A stretch of 42,668 nt of DNA. Source: JANQIV01 sp050117315 (GTDB lineage: Bacteria; Bacteroidota; Ignavibacteria; Ignavibacteriales; Melioribacteraceae). How positions within the stretch are numbered: position 1 is the stretch's first letter; each line of letters begins with the position of its first letter. Both the position numbers and the translations under genes were made by a program. The stretch spans positions 1 to 42,668 of the forward strand of contig JASFMY010000048.1 in assembly GCA_050117315.1 (NCBI GenBank), in the 5' to 3' direction. The notes under the pieces were generated by a model, which did not search any database, was not told where the DNA came from, and saw only the letters and a list, made by a program, of their open reading frames with translations. This document shows positions 16,624 through 24,411 of this stretch, in pieces.

Positions 16624-19176
16624 ATGATAAGATTAAAATATATATTTATTGCAATTTTTCTCAGCTCAACCTGTTTATTTGCTCAAGAAAACGATACTGT
16701 TTCGGTCATTCCCGGTCAGCATTATGCCGGGAGCTGGTTTTGGGAAATAATTTTCGGCGAACACTGGCGCGATGTATGGGCTTCGGAAGTTAAAATTGAA
16801 GTTCTGGATTTAGAAAAATTTGCCGGGGGATTAACACCAATTGAACGCGGCGGCGGTTTTCAGACTAAGTCGCTTAGGTTAAAAGGGAAAGACGGTTTAA
16901 TTTACAAATTTAGATCACTGGATAAGGACCCTGCTAAAGGTTTACCGCCGGAATTGCATGGCTCAATTGTTGCTTCTGTTATGCAAGATCAAATAAGTTC
17001 TGCACATCCATATGCCCCGCTTATTGTTGCAAAAATTTTAGATGGAGTTGAATTGATCCATTCACCGCCGGTACTATTTAAAATGCCTGATTCTGAATTA
17101 TTAAACGAGTTCAGGGAAGAGTTCGGAGGACTGGTGGGAACAATTGAAATCCATCCCTATGATGTTGATAATGAATATGTACCGGGTTTTGACGGTGCGG
17201 ACAAAGTGGAAAGTACCTTGGATTTATTTGAAAGGCTAGAAAACAAAACAGATGAAAGTGTTGATGAAACAATGTTTTTGAAAGCAAGGTTGGTTGATAT
17301 CTTTTTAGGCGATTGGGACAGGCATACCGATCAATGGAAGTGGATAAGGTTTAGAGAAAACGGCAATGAAATCTGGGAACCTTTCCCGCGGGATAGAGAC
17401 CAGGCATTTTCAAAATTTGACGGGCTGCTTCCTTCAATAATAGAAATAGTGATCCCTCAAATGGAAACATTTAATGAAGAGTATCCTGGTATAAAATATA
17501 TTACATGGAACGGCAAATTTCTTGACAGAAAGTTTTTAACACAAATTGATAAACCTACGTGGGATTCTGTTGCCGTTTATGTTAAAAGCAAAATTACGGA
17601 TGATTTAATAGAGGATGCAGTAAGCGTTCTTCCCCAAAATATTTATGAGCTTTCCGGTAAAGAGTTGATAACAAACCTGAAAATTAGAAGATATAATCTT
17701 TTTGAGATTTCAAATGAGTTCTATGAATTGATTAATACAACAGCCGATGTTTATGCTGTTAATGACGAAAACTTTATAGACGTAGAGCTGAATAAAAACT
17801 CAACAAAAGTTGAAGTCTTTGAAAGAGATAAATCTTCCAGGGAAAAGAAGGGAGTTCCGCTTTATTCAAAAGAATTTGACAACAATTTATTAAAAGATTT
17901 AAGAATTCACATGCTGGACGGCGATGATAAAATTATCATAAGAGGTAGCTCTGAAAAATCCCCTTTGATAAGAATAATAGGGGGAGAAGGAGCTGATGAA
18001 ATCGTTGACCAATCCTCTGCCAAGATAATCGTTTATGATAGCGGTGCAAAAACAAAGATTATTGATAACGGTAATTTGTATCACGACAAAAATAAATATC
18101 CCATTCCGGAAGACCCTGCAGCAAGATACGAACCGCTTCAAAGGGACAGGGGAAGTGAACATTTTATTTTTCCATTACTGTCGTATGATTCGGATAACGG
18201 TTTCATAATAGGGGCCTACAATATCTGGAATAAATATAATTTTAGGGCAGTACCATATGAATATAGTATGAGTCTTTCAACAACTTTTGCTACAGCACCA
18301 GAAAGCTTCAGAGTAAAATACCAGAGCACTTTTACGCAAGTATTAAGAAAAGCCTGGCTGCATTTGGATGCAGAATTTACACAGCTACGTTTTACAAAAT
18401 ATTATGGTTACGGGAATGAAACATTTTATAGCGATGATTTAGAAGATAATGATTATTACAAGTTAAGCCAGGAAATGATTTTTATACAACCGCATATTAG
18501 TTTTCATCTGAATAACAAAGTAGAAGCCACATTAGGAGTATCAATAAATTTTTCACACTCTGAATTAGCGCACGAACAATTACTTGTTAACTGTCCCTTT
18601 GATGATTACGGGGTTGAGAATTTTTTTTCGGGAAATGTTTTCAATGAAGTGAAAATTGATTTTAGAGATAATTCCACGATCCCAAAAGAGGGATTTGTCA
18701 TCAAAACAAAACTGAATTATTTCCCGGAGTTGTTTGACGTAAATGAAAATTTTTTGAGAGCAGAGTTTGACTTAAGAAATTATTTCACCCTGAGAAGTTC
18801 AACTATTGCTTTTAGATTTGGCACCGCCAAGGTGTTCGGCGATTATCCTTTTTTAGAAGGCGTTTACCTCGGGGGATCAGATAATTTAAGGGGATTTGCC
18901 CGCGAGAGATTTAGCGGTGATGCAATGTTATTCGGCAAAGCAGAATTAAGGAATTATCTGGCCGATGTTAAGTTTATTCTTAAGGGCAAATTAGGATTTA
19001 ATACTTTTATTGAGACGGGCAGAGTTTACGCGCAGAATGAAAATTCGTCCAGATGGCATCCGTCTTATGGGGCTGGAATGTGGATTTCATATTTTGATGA
19101 ATATTTGCTGGCTGTAAATTTTGCCGCTTCATCCGAAACAACAAATATGTATTTAAACTTTGGATTCGGGTTTTAG
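16624..19176 (+). CDS. Kinase-like domain fused to Omp85/BamA-type outer-membrane barrel
   Basis: An 850-residue outer-membrane protein with a signal peptide ending near CLFAQ. Residues ~60-330 hold a region with kinase-fold-like signatures: KSLRLKGKDGLIYKFRS, DQISSAHPYAPLIVAKIL, LGDWDRHTDQWKW and PFPRDRDQAFSKFD, whose Asp/Asn/His spacing resembles HipA/Fam20-type catalytic and metal loops. Residues ~430-470 contain DGDDKIIIRG and GGEGADEIVD, resembling calcium-binding RTX nonapeptides. From ~510 comes a beta-barrel of the surface-antigen (D15/BamA C-terminal) type, with GGSDNLRGFARERF as the RGF motif of strands/loop 6 and a terminal Phe (NFGFGF). The periplasmic POTRA repeats of BamA/TamA are absent. 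I know related proteins in Bacteroidota with an extra metallophosphoesterase domain at the front; it is missing here. Function unknown. Confidence 0.85.
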   Translation: MIRLKYIFIAIFLSSTCLFAQENDTVSVIPGQHYAGSWFWEIIFGEHWRDVWASEVKIEVLDLEKFAGGLTPIERGGGFQTKSLRLKGKDGLIYKFRSLDKDPAKGLPPELHGSIVASVMQDQISSAHPYAPLIVAKILDGVELIHSPPVLFKMPDSELLNEFREEFGGLVGTIEIHPYDVDNEYVPGFDGADKVESTLDLFERLENKTDESVDETMFLKARLVDIFLGDWDRHTDQWKWIRFRENGNEIWEPFPRDRDQAFSKFDGLLPSIIEIVIPQMETFNEEYPGIKYITWNGKFLDRKFLTQIDKPTWDSVAVYVKSKITDDLIEDAVSVLPQNIYELSGKELITNLKIRRYNLFEISNEFYELINTTADVYAVNDENFIDVELNKNSTKVEVFERDKSSREKKGVPLYSKEFDNNLLKDLRIHMLDGDDKIIIRGSSEKSPLIRIIGGEGADEIVDQSSAKIIVYDSGAKTKIIDNGNLYHDKNKYPIPEDPAARYEPLQRDRGSEHFIFPLLSYDSDNGFIIGAYNIWNKYNFRAVPYEYSMSLSTTFATAPESFRVKYQSTFTQVLRKAWLHLDAEFTQLRFTKYYGYGNETFYSDDLEDNDYYKLSQEMIFIQPHISFHLNNKVEATLGVSINFSHSELAHEQLLVNCPFDDYGVENFFSGNVFNEVKIDFRDNSTIPKEGFVIKTKLNYFPELFDVNENFLRAEFDLRNYFTLRSSTIAFRFGTAKVFGDYPFLEGVYLGGSDNLRGFARERFSGDAMLFGKAELRNYLADVKFILKGKLGFNTFIETGRVYAQNENSSRWHPSYGAGMWISYFDEYLLAVNFAASSETTNMYLNFGFGF

Positions 19177-19238
19177 GTTAGAGAGCTAACTGTGTTCTTT
19201 GAGTTTTAAAGCAATTTTTATAAAGATTAGATGTAATC

Positions 19239-19760
19239 CTATTTTTCGTCAACAAAGGTCTTTCGCTTTTTTTTATCGTTGTAATCAATTACAGATACCC
19301 CGGAATAAATTTCTTTCTCGTTAATACTTTCCAAATTGCTTAGAGCAATAATTCTTTCGGTAGCACTTTTAATTAATTCGTCTATCATCTTAATTGATTC
19401 TTCATCGAGGGTTTTATCTTCTTCGCCGTTGGTACGGAGGTATTGCAGAGCTATAACCAGATTATTCATAATATCCTGCATAGTTCTTGTAGTACTTTTT
19501 AAAACATTAAGTTTTTGTTTTTCCAATAGAAGTTTATGTTCTTTCTCTGTTTTTTTTAAGACCATGTCAACTATAAAACATGTACTCGTAATAAAGCCCC
19601 CAATTAGCAACTCATTAATTTCATATTTATCGAATCTTTTGAGTCCGGTCACGATTTTCTCTATAAAGTCGGCGTTGCTTAGCAATTCTATTATATATAG
19701 AATAAAAGAAACTAAAACTCCTACGATTGTATACTTATAGTTTAAAAAAAATCTTTTCAT
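19239..19760 (-). CDS. Two-TM protein with histidine-kinase dimerisation-like helices, no catalytic domain
   Basis: 173 residues, unrecognised as a named family. Two membrane segments lie at about 10-28 (YTIVGVLVSFILYIIELL) and 51-67 (LLIGGFITSTCFIVDMVL). A charged coiled coil follows (KKTEKEHKLLLEKQKL), then a helix pair beginning TTRTMQDIMNNLVIALQYL and continuing to LIKSATERIIALSNLE. This resembles the DHp helices of LytS- or NtrB-like histidine kinases, where the phospho-accepting His would precede the NNLL-like stretch. Here that position is Gln-Asp, and there is no ATPase domain. It may be a non-phosphorylated partner or dimerisation module. It is transcribed in the same direction as ppk1, 240 bases downstream of it; those 240 bases show no gene. 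Confidence 0.7.
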   Translation of the reverse strand: MKRFFLNYKYTIVGVLVSFILYIIELLSNADFIEKIVTGLKRFDKYEINELLIGGFITSTCFIVDMVLKKTEKEHKLLLEKQKLNVLKSTTRTMQDIMNNLVIALQYLRTNGEEDKTLDEESIKMIDELIKSATERIIALSNLESINEKEIYSGVSVIDYNDKKKRKTFVDEK

Positions 19761-20000
19761 ATCACTTATTCTTCATATGCTTATAACAACGAGTCCGCTT
19801 AATAAAAAAGATTAAATTATACCAATAGCAAATAGACTATTCAACAACAATGAAAAAACCGGGTGAAATTGCTGTTAATAAAGTGGCTGGATTTGTAAAT
19901 ATAGTGTTTTTTTAATTAAAAGCAAATAAGAAAGATATAAATATAGATATATGAATTATTAAACAAGATATAATCTCTAAGTCTTTCGTATCTCTTTAAT

Positions 20001-22064
20001 TTATGTCGCCATAAAATAATTATAAGCAGTTTCCTGTGAGGAAATTTTATTATCTGAATCAGTTGATAAATATCTGTTTAAATTTCCTTTGTCTATTATG
20101 CGGGCTTTCCTTGAATCTTTCAATTGCAGGTTGATTATATGTTTTATATCCTGTTTAATATTTTCATCATATACAGGGAAGCCAACTTCAACTCTTCTGC
20201 TTAAGTTTCTTTTCATCCAATCGGCAGATGCGCAATATATTTTTTCATCACCATCATTGTTAAAAATGTAAATTCTTGCATGTTCAAGATATCTATCCAA
20301 TATGCTGATGACATTAATGTTTTCGCTCTGTCCTTTAACTCCAGGAACCAGGCAACATATTCCACGTATGATTATATCTATTCTAACACCGGCATTACTT
20401 GCTTCATATAATTTTTTAATCATTTTTTTATCTTCAAGCGAATTCATCTTTAAAGTAATTTTTGCTTTTTTTCCCTGCCCGGCTAATTCAATCTCGTTTT
20501 CAATTAATGCCGTAAACTTATCACGCATATTAAATTGTGCTACCAGGATGTGATTAAATTTATAATCAAATTTTTTGTTTGATAAAAATTCAAAAACGTT
20601 TTCAATTTCCTTCGTAATTTCTTCTTTATAGGTGAACAGACCAAAATCGCTGTAAATCTTTGCAGTCTTTTCGTTAAAATTACCTGTACCAAGGTACGCG
20701 TATTTTACAGGTTTGCCATTTTCTTTCCTGGTTACTAAGGCTATTTTAGCGTGCACTTTTAAACCGGGGAAACTGTAATAAACTTTTATCCCGGCTTTTT
20801 CCATTTCTTCAGCCCATTTGATATTTCTCTCTTCATCAAATCGGGCTTTTAATTCTACAAATACTATTACTTCCTTTTTATTTTTTACAGCTTTGATTAA
20901 AGAGTTTATAATCTCGGAATCTTTTGCAACACGGTACTGCGTAATTTTAATTGAAGTAACTTCGGGAGCTTCTGCCGCTCTGCTCAAGAGTTCAATAACA
21001 TAATTGTAGGTTTGGTACGGAAAAAAAAGTGCTTTATCGCTTTCTTTTATTGCTTCAAAGAGGTTTCCAGAGTTTTCAAATCCTTTATGCTTTAGAGGAA
21101 TTAACGGTTTGTATTCAAGGTGCTCAAACCCAGGGTTTGGGAAGTCGAAAAAGTCGTCGAAATTATGATATTTCCCGCCCGGTACTATATCTTCGCTACC
21201 GAGCTGTAAAGCCGATTTAACAAATTTTAAGAATTGATCCGGCATATTTTTGTCATACAAAAACCTGCTCGGAACACCTGTCGACCTTTTACTCAATCCT
21301 TTTTTTATTTTATTTAATAGGTTGCCGGTAAATTCGTCTTCGATATAAAGTTCCGCATCACGGGTTAGTTTAACCGAGTATGAATTTTCAACTTTGTAAC
21401 CGGGAAAGACTAGTTGTAAATTGAACTTAATTATGTCATCTAAAAAAATTATTCGAGTTTCTTCTTTATCGCTTGGAAGTATAACAAATCTGCTTAAGTG
21501 CTGGGAAGGAATTTGTACTAATTCATATGCATATTTTTTTTTCTGTTTATCTTTATTTTTGTTATCATTTTTTTTTGAAAGCTTCACAACAAAATAAAGC
21601 CCGCCGTTTCTAAGAAAAGGAGGTATCTCTGATTTAACCAATGGGATTGGCTCAATGTATTGAATTATATTTACTTGAAAATAATCTTCAAGAAAGTCTC
21701 GTTGTTCTTCGTTAAGTTGTTCAGTATCTACCAGGCAGATATTCTTTTGATGCAACTCCGGGATGATTTGGTTTCTGAAAATTTCTCCATACTCTTCCTG
21801 CTGTTTATTAACAATGGCGTGAATATCTTTTAAGAGTTTCGCAGGTTCAAAATCAAGTTCGTCCGTAGATTTCTTTTTCAGCCTTAACAAACTTCTTAAA
21901 GATGCTACACGCACTCTGAAAAATTCATCCAGGTTGGAAGAATATATAGCAAGGAATTTTATTCTTTCATAAAGAGGGTTGGATTTATCTTTGGCTTCCT
22001 GGAGCACCCTGTAATTAAATGAAAGCCAGCTAATCTCCCTATTTTCGAAAATATAATTTCCCAT
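20001..22064 (-). CDS. ppk1: Polyphosphate kinase 1
   Basis: About 687 residues, normal for PPK1, which reversibly makes polyphosphate from ATP. The N-domain starts with the family signature ENREISWLSFNYRVLQEA, with SSNLDEFFRVRVASLR following. The two phospholipase-D-like catalytic domains show YRVAKDSEIINSL, GLKVHAKIALVTRK (the autophosphorylated His is in KVHAK), YLGTGNFNEKTAKIYSDFGL and ASADWMKRNLSRRVEVGFPV. I chose ATG 22064, giving MGNYIFENREISW and lying four bases after the sixA stop; the longer open frame begins at a TTG (22094) inside sixA. It ends the HD-PycTM/sixA/ppk1 operon. Confidence 0.97.
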   Translation of the reverse strand: MGNYIFENREISWLSFNYRVLQEAKDKSNPLYERIKFLAIYSSNLDEFFRVRVASLRSLLRLKKKSTDELDFEPAKLLKDIHAIVNKQQEEYGEIFRNQIIPELHQKNICLVDTEQLNEEQRDFLEDYFQVNIIQYIEPIPLVKSEIPPFLRNGGLYFVVKLSKKNDNKNKDKQKKKYAYELVQIPSQHLSRFVILPSDKEETRIIFLDDIIKFNLQLVFPGYKVENSYSVKLTRDAELYIEDEFTGNLLNKIKKGLSKRSTGVPSRFLYDKNMPDQFLKFVKSALQLGSEDIVPGGKYHNFDDFFDFPNPGFEHLEYKPLIPLKHKGFENSGNLFEAIKESDKALFFPYQTYNYVIELLSRAAEAPEVTSIKITQYRVAKDSEIINSLIKAVKNKKEVIVFVELKARFDEERNIKWAEEMEKAGIKVYYSFPGLKVHAKIALVTRKENGKPVKYAYLGTGNFNEKTAKIYSDFGLFTYKEEITKEIENVFEFLSNKKFDYKFNHILVAQFNMRDKFTALIENEIELAGQGKKAKITLKMNSLEDKKMIKKLYEASNAGVRIDIIIRGICCLVPGVKGQSENINVISILDRYLEHARIYIFNNDGDEKIYCASADWMKRNLSRRVEVGFPVYDENIKQDIKHIINLQLKDSRKARIIDKGNLNRYLSTDSDNKISSQETAYNYFMAT

Positions 22065-22068
22065 GCTA

Positions 22069-22563
22069 CTAGAAATATTTTTTGGGATATTCAAACCATA
22101 TTAAGTTACCCGTACCAATTTCAATTTCCGACCACTTATTTTTCTCGAATTCAATTTTTACAATACCGCAAGTCGGGATATTCAAAATATCTTTGCCGGT
22201 TAAATAATGGCAGAGTGTAGTGAATCCAGGGTTGTGCCCAAACATCATTGCAGATTGATTTTCATCTTCGATTGAATTTATAATATCGAGCAGTTCGCTT
22301 GAACTTGCTTCATAAATATTTTTGTCCGCCAAAATATTTTCGGGAGGATAACCGATTTCGGAGGCTATTGTTCTTGCGGTTGTGTAAGCCCTAACTGCGG
22401 GGCTTGAAATAAGAACATCGGGCAGAATGTTTTTTTTCTTTAACAATTGCCCCATAAAAGGTGCGTCTCTTTTACCTCGTTTGTTCAATGGCCTGTCAAA
22501 ATCATCAAGACTCTGGTCTTTCCAGCTTGATTTGGCGTGACGGGTAAGGTATAATGTTTTCAT
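22069..22563 (-). CDS. sixA: SixA-type phosphohistidine phosphatase
   Basis: 164 residues of the histidine-phosphatase (phosphoglycerate-mutase-like) superfamily in the short SixA form. TLYLTRHAKSSW carries the catalytic His with the SixA-type RHAKS instead of RHGE. Further conserved residues are the Arg of DDFDRPLNKRGKRDAP, SSPAVRAYTTART, and the second catalytic His in MMFGHNPGFT. SixA removes phosphate from phosphohistidine on HPt domains or PTS proteins in Escherichia coli. In Bacteroidota it is often found with ppk1, where it may act on phosphohistidine or polyphosphate-related substrates; that is inference. It lies 12 bases after the HD-PycTM gene and four bases before ppk1. Confidence 0.9.
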   Translation of the reverse strand: MKTLYLTRHAKSSWKDQSLDDFDRPLNKRGKRDAPFMGQLLKKKNILPDVLISSPAVRAYTTARTIASEIGYPPENILADKNIYEASSSELLDIINSIEDENQSAMMFGHNPGFTTLCHYLTGKDILNIPTCGIVKIEFEKNKWSEIEIGTGNLIWFEYPKKYF

Positions 22564-22575
22564 TGAAAGCTTTTT

Positions 22576-23817
22576 CTATTCCAAAAGATTGTCTAATTGT
22601 GTTCCTTCAGGGTAAAGTATTATAGCAATTGTATATGCAATTACAGATAGAATAAGTCCGTACATAAATATGTTGTAGCAGATTCTTAAGTACTTATATT
22701 TTTGTCCCAGAACGTTACCGAGAAAATAAAAATCTTTTATCATGCTTGAGTACAGGTAATCTCTGTCATTCATTAATTCTTTCATTCCCCACGAAAAATC
22801 ATCCAAAGACATATTTGAAAAGTTACCGAAGTATAAAAGGTTTACGATTTTGTTATCAATGTCCTCTTTTGTAAACGTTCCTGATGTTACTTTGGGTCTT
22901 GTTACCAACACTGCGAATATTAGAGTAACAAGGCTGACTGTTGTTAGTACAGCGGTCGGGACTATTAAATGCGGGTTACTGTCCAGTTTTCTCAGAAGTA
23001 TTGCTACAATAGCGGTAATTAGAAGGGTGTTAACACTTATCATTATGTTGGCTTTGTTGTCGGCCATAGCGCTGAAGCTTACGTGGGTTCTCATCACGTT
23101 ACGAAACATAGTTTCAATACCGCGTTCAGCTCTCTTATCAAATTCTTTTTTGGTTTCCAACTTTTCTTTTTCGAACTCAAACTTTTCGGTTTTTAAATTG
23201 CTCTCTTTGTTTTTTTTTTCTTTTTTCTTCAATTTTTTTTGAAGCTTAAGAATGTTAGAATTCTTTTGCTCCTGGTATTTATCTGTTGCATAATTAGTGA
23301 AGAACCTATGTTTGGCAATAAAGTCAATATTTTTTTTGTACCATTCGCTATCGGTAAACTCAATTTTGTCTCTTCTCTCTACCTCCATCCTTAAAATAGC
23401 ACTTTTGTCAAAGAAATCTTTTCTTCCAACGTGAGCTAAATCCGCGTCGCATAAAACTTCTTCGAATAAGTCTTTTGGACTCGGCGGCATTTTGGTAGCC
23501 ATTATTGCTGAAGTTATTTTATTTATCTTTTCTTCTTCAAGTTTTTTTTCGGACAGAAACTTTCGCGCATATTCCGAACTTTTTACTTCATGGTTTTCAC
23601 AGCCATCAATGTAACCAATATCATGAAACCATGCGGCAATCTGTAACAACATTAAATCGTTTTCTTTAAACCCCTCTTTCTGTCCTATTGTTTTTGCAAC
23701 TTTTACTACTTCGGAAGTATGAGTAAGATCATGGTATAAGTTTGTTGTGGGAGATTTTTCTTGAATTAGGTTTAAGACATGCTTTTCAACTTCACCTAAT
23801 AGCTTTGCTAATTCCAT
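22576..23817 (-). CDS. HD phosphohydrolase domain fused to a Pycsar-effector-type (PycTM) membrane domain
   Basis: 413 residues in three parts. Residues ~20-175 form an HD metal-dependent phosphohydrolase: His33 in DLTHTSEV, His65-Asp66 in AAWFHDIGYI, and Asp124/Asp126 in CDADLAHVG. Residues ~185-230 are a lysine/glutamate-rich coiled coil. Residues ~235-405 match the Pycsar effector transmembrane family (PycTM, formerly DUF5706): MFRNVMRTHVSFSAMADNKA followed by two membrane helices (~258-277 and ~284-306) and a third near 376-402. In Pycsar phage defence, PycTM domains disrupt the membrane when a cyclic nucleotide binds. Here the HD half could hydrolyse a nucleotide, phosphate ester or (p)ppGpp. 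No cyclase is nearby. It is first gene of the operon with sixA and ppk1. Confidence 0.85.
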   Translation of the reverse strand: MELAKLLGEVEKHVLNLIQEKSPTTNLYHDLTHTSEVVKVAKTIGQKEGFKENDLMLLQIAAWFHDIGYIDGCENHEVKSSEYARKFLSEKKLEEEKINKITSAIMATKMPPSPKDLFEEVLCDADLAHVGRKDFFDKSAILRMEVERRDKIEFTDSEWYKKNIDFIAKHRFFTNYATDKYQEQKNSNILKLQKKLKKKEKKNKESNLKTEKFEFEKEKLETKKEFDKRAERGIETMFRNVMRTHVSFSAMADNKANIMISVNTLLITAIVAILLRKLDSNPHLIVPTAVLTTVSLVTLIFAVLVTRPKVTSGTFTKEDIDNKIVNLLYFGNFSNMSLDDFSWGMKELMNDRDYLYSSMIKDFYFLGNVLGQKYKYLRICYNIFMYGLILSVIAYTIAIILYPEGTQLDNLLE

Positions 23818-23856
23818 TTTTGTCTCTAAAAATTACTGTAAAATAATATATATTAT

Positions 23857-23870
23857 CAAATTATAATTTG
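23857..23870. promoter_or_regulatory. Perfect 14-bp palindrome in divergent spacer, candidate operator
   Basis: CAAATTATAATTTG reads the same on both strands. It sits in the 183-base spacer between the HD-PycTM/sixA/ppk1 operon (leftward) and the Nudix gene (rightward), 40 bases before the HD-PycTM start. A shared dimeric repressor or activator site is possible; AT-rich palindromes can also occur by chance in such a spacer. Confidence 0.35.
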
Positions 23871-24000
23871 TGAAAAATACTCTTTAACATCAATTGCTAA
23901 GAATGAAAATCAGCCGTGTTAAAAAATTGTTAAAAGTTTGGAGATGTTTGCCTATTAATTATTTTTGTGCTCTTAAATTAACGGAATTATTTTGAATAAT

Positions 24001-24405
24001 ATGATTGAACAGGCAGCGGTAATACCTTTTAGAAATTGCGGTAGTGAGATTGAAGTTATGTTGATTACTTCAAGGAACAAACAACATTGGATATTACCGA
24101 AAGGTATTGTTGAGAAGGGGGAAACACATGTTGATTCGGCCGAGAAGGAAGCGCTGGAAGAAGCAGGCATAATCGGTAAAATATATGAACAGCCGGTGGG
24201 GAGTTACGTTTATAAAAAAATGGATACTCTTTGTAATGTGGAAGTATTCCCGTTTAAAGTGGAAAAAATAATGCAGCAGTGGCTTGAAGATAATTTCCGC
24301 AGACGGATGTGGTTTGATATAGATACTGCAATTACTTACGTCAACAAAAAAGAAATAAAAAAGCTGCTGAAGAAGTTTTTTAAAAACAAGGAAAAATTTA
24401 TTTAA
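24001..24405 (+). CDS. Nudix hydrolase, diadenosine/diphosphoinositol-polyphosphate type
   Basis: About 134 residues. WILPKGIVEKGETHVDSAEK followed by EALEEAGI is the Nudix box, with G, E and EE positions intact; the usual Arg of the REUxEE core is Lys. The W-x-LPKG lead-in is typical of the DIPP/Ap4A subgroup, which cleaves diadenosine or inositol polyphosphates and, in eukaryotic NUDT3, polyphosphate itself. The C-terminal WLEDNFRRRMWFDIDTA also fits that subgroup. ATG 24001 is preferred; TTG 23992 would add three residues. It is divergent from the ppk1 operon and converges on the phosphate transporter with a 6-base gap, so all neighbours concern phosphate. Confidence 0.9.
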   Translation: MIEQAAVIPFRNCGSEIEVMLITSRNKQHWILPKGIVEKGETHVDSAEKEALEEAGIIGKIYEQPVGSYVYKKMDTLCNVEVFPFKVEKIMQQWLEDNFRRRMWFDIDTAITYVNKKEIKKLLKKFFKNKEKFI

Positions 24406-24411
24406 GCAATA

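Noticed and set aside
19336..19740. 134-codon + strand frame opposite the two-TM protein
   Set aside because: The - strand product has membrane helices plus a charged coiled coil; the + strand translation is a Ser/Ile/Leu-rich shadow with no domain.
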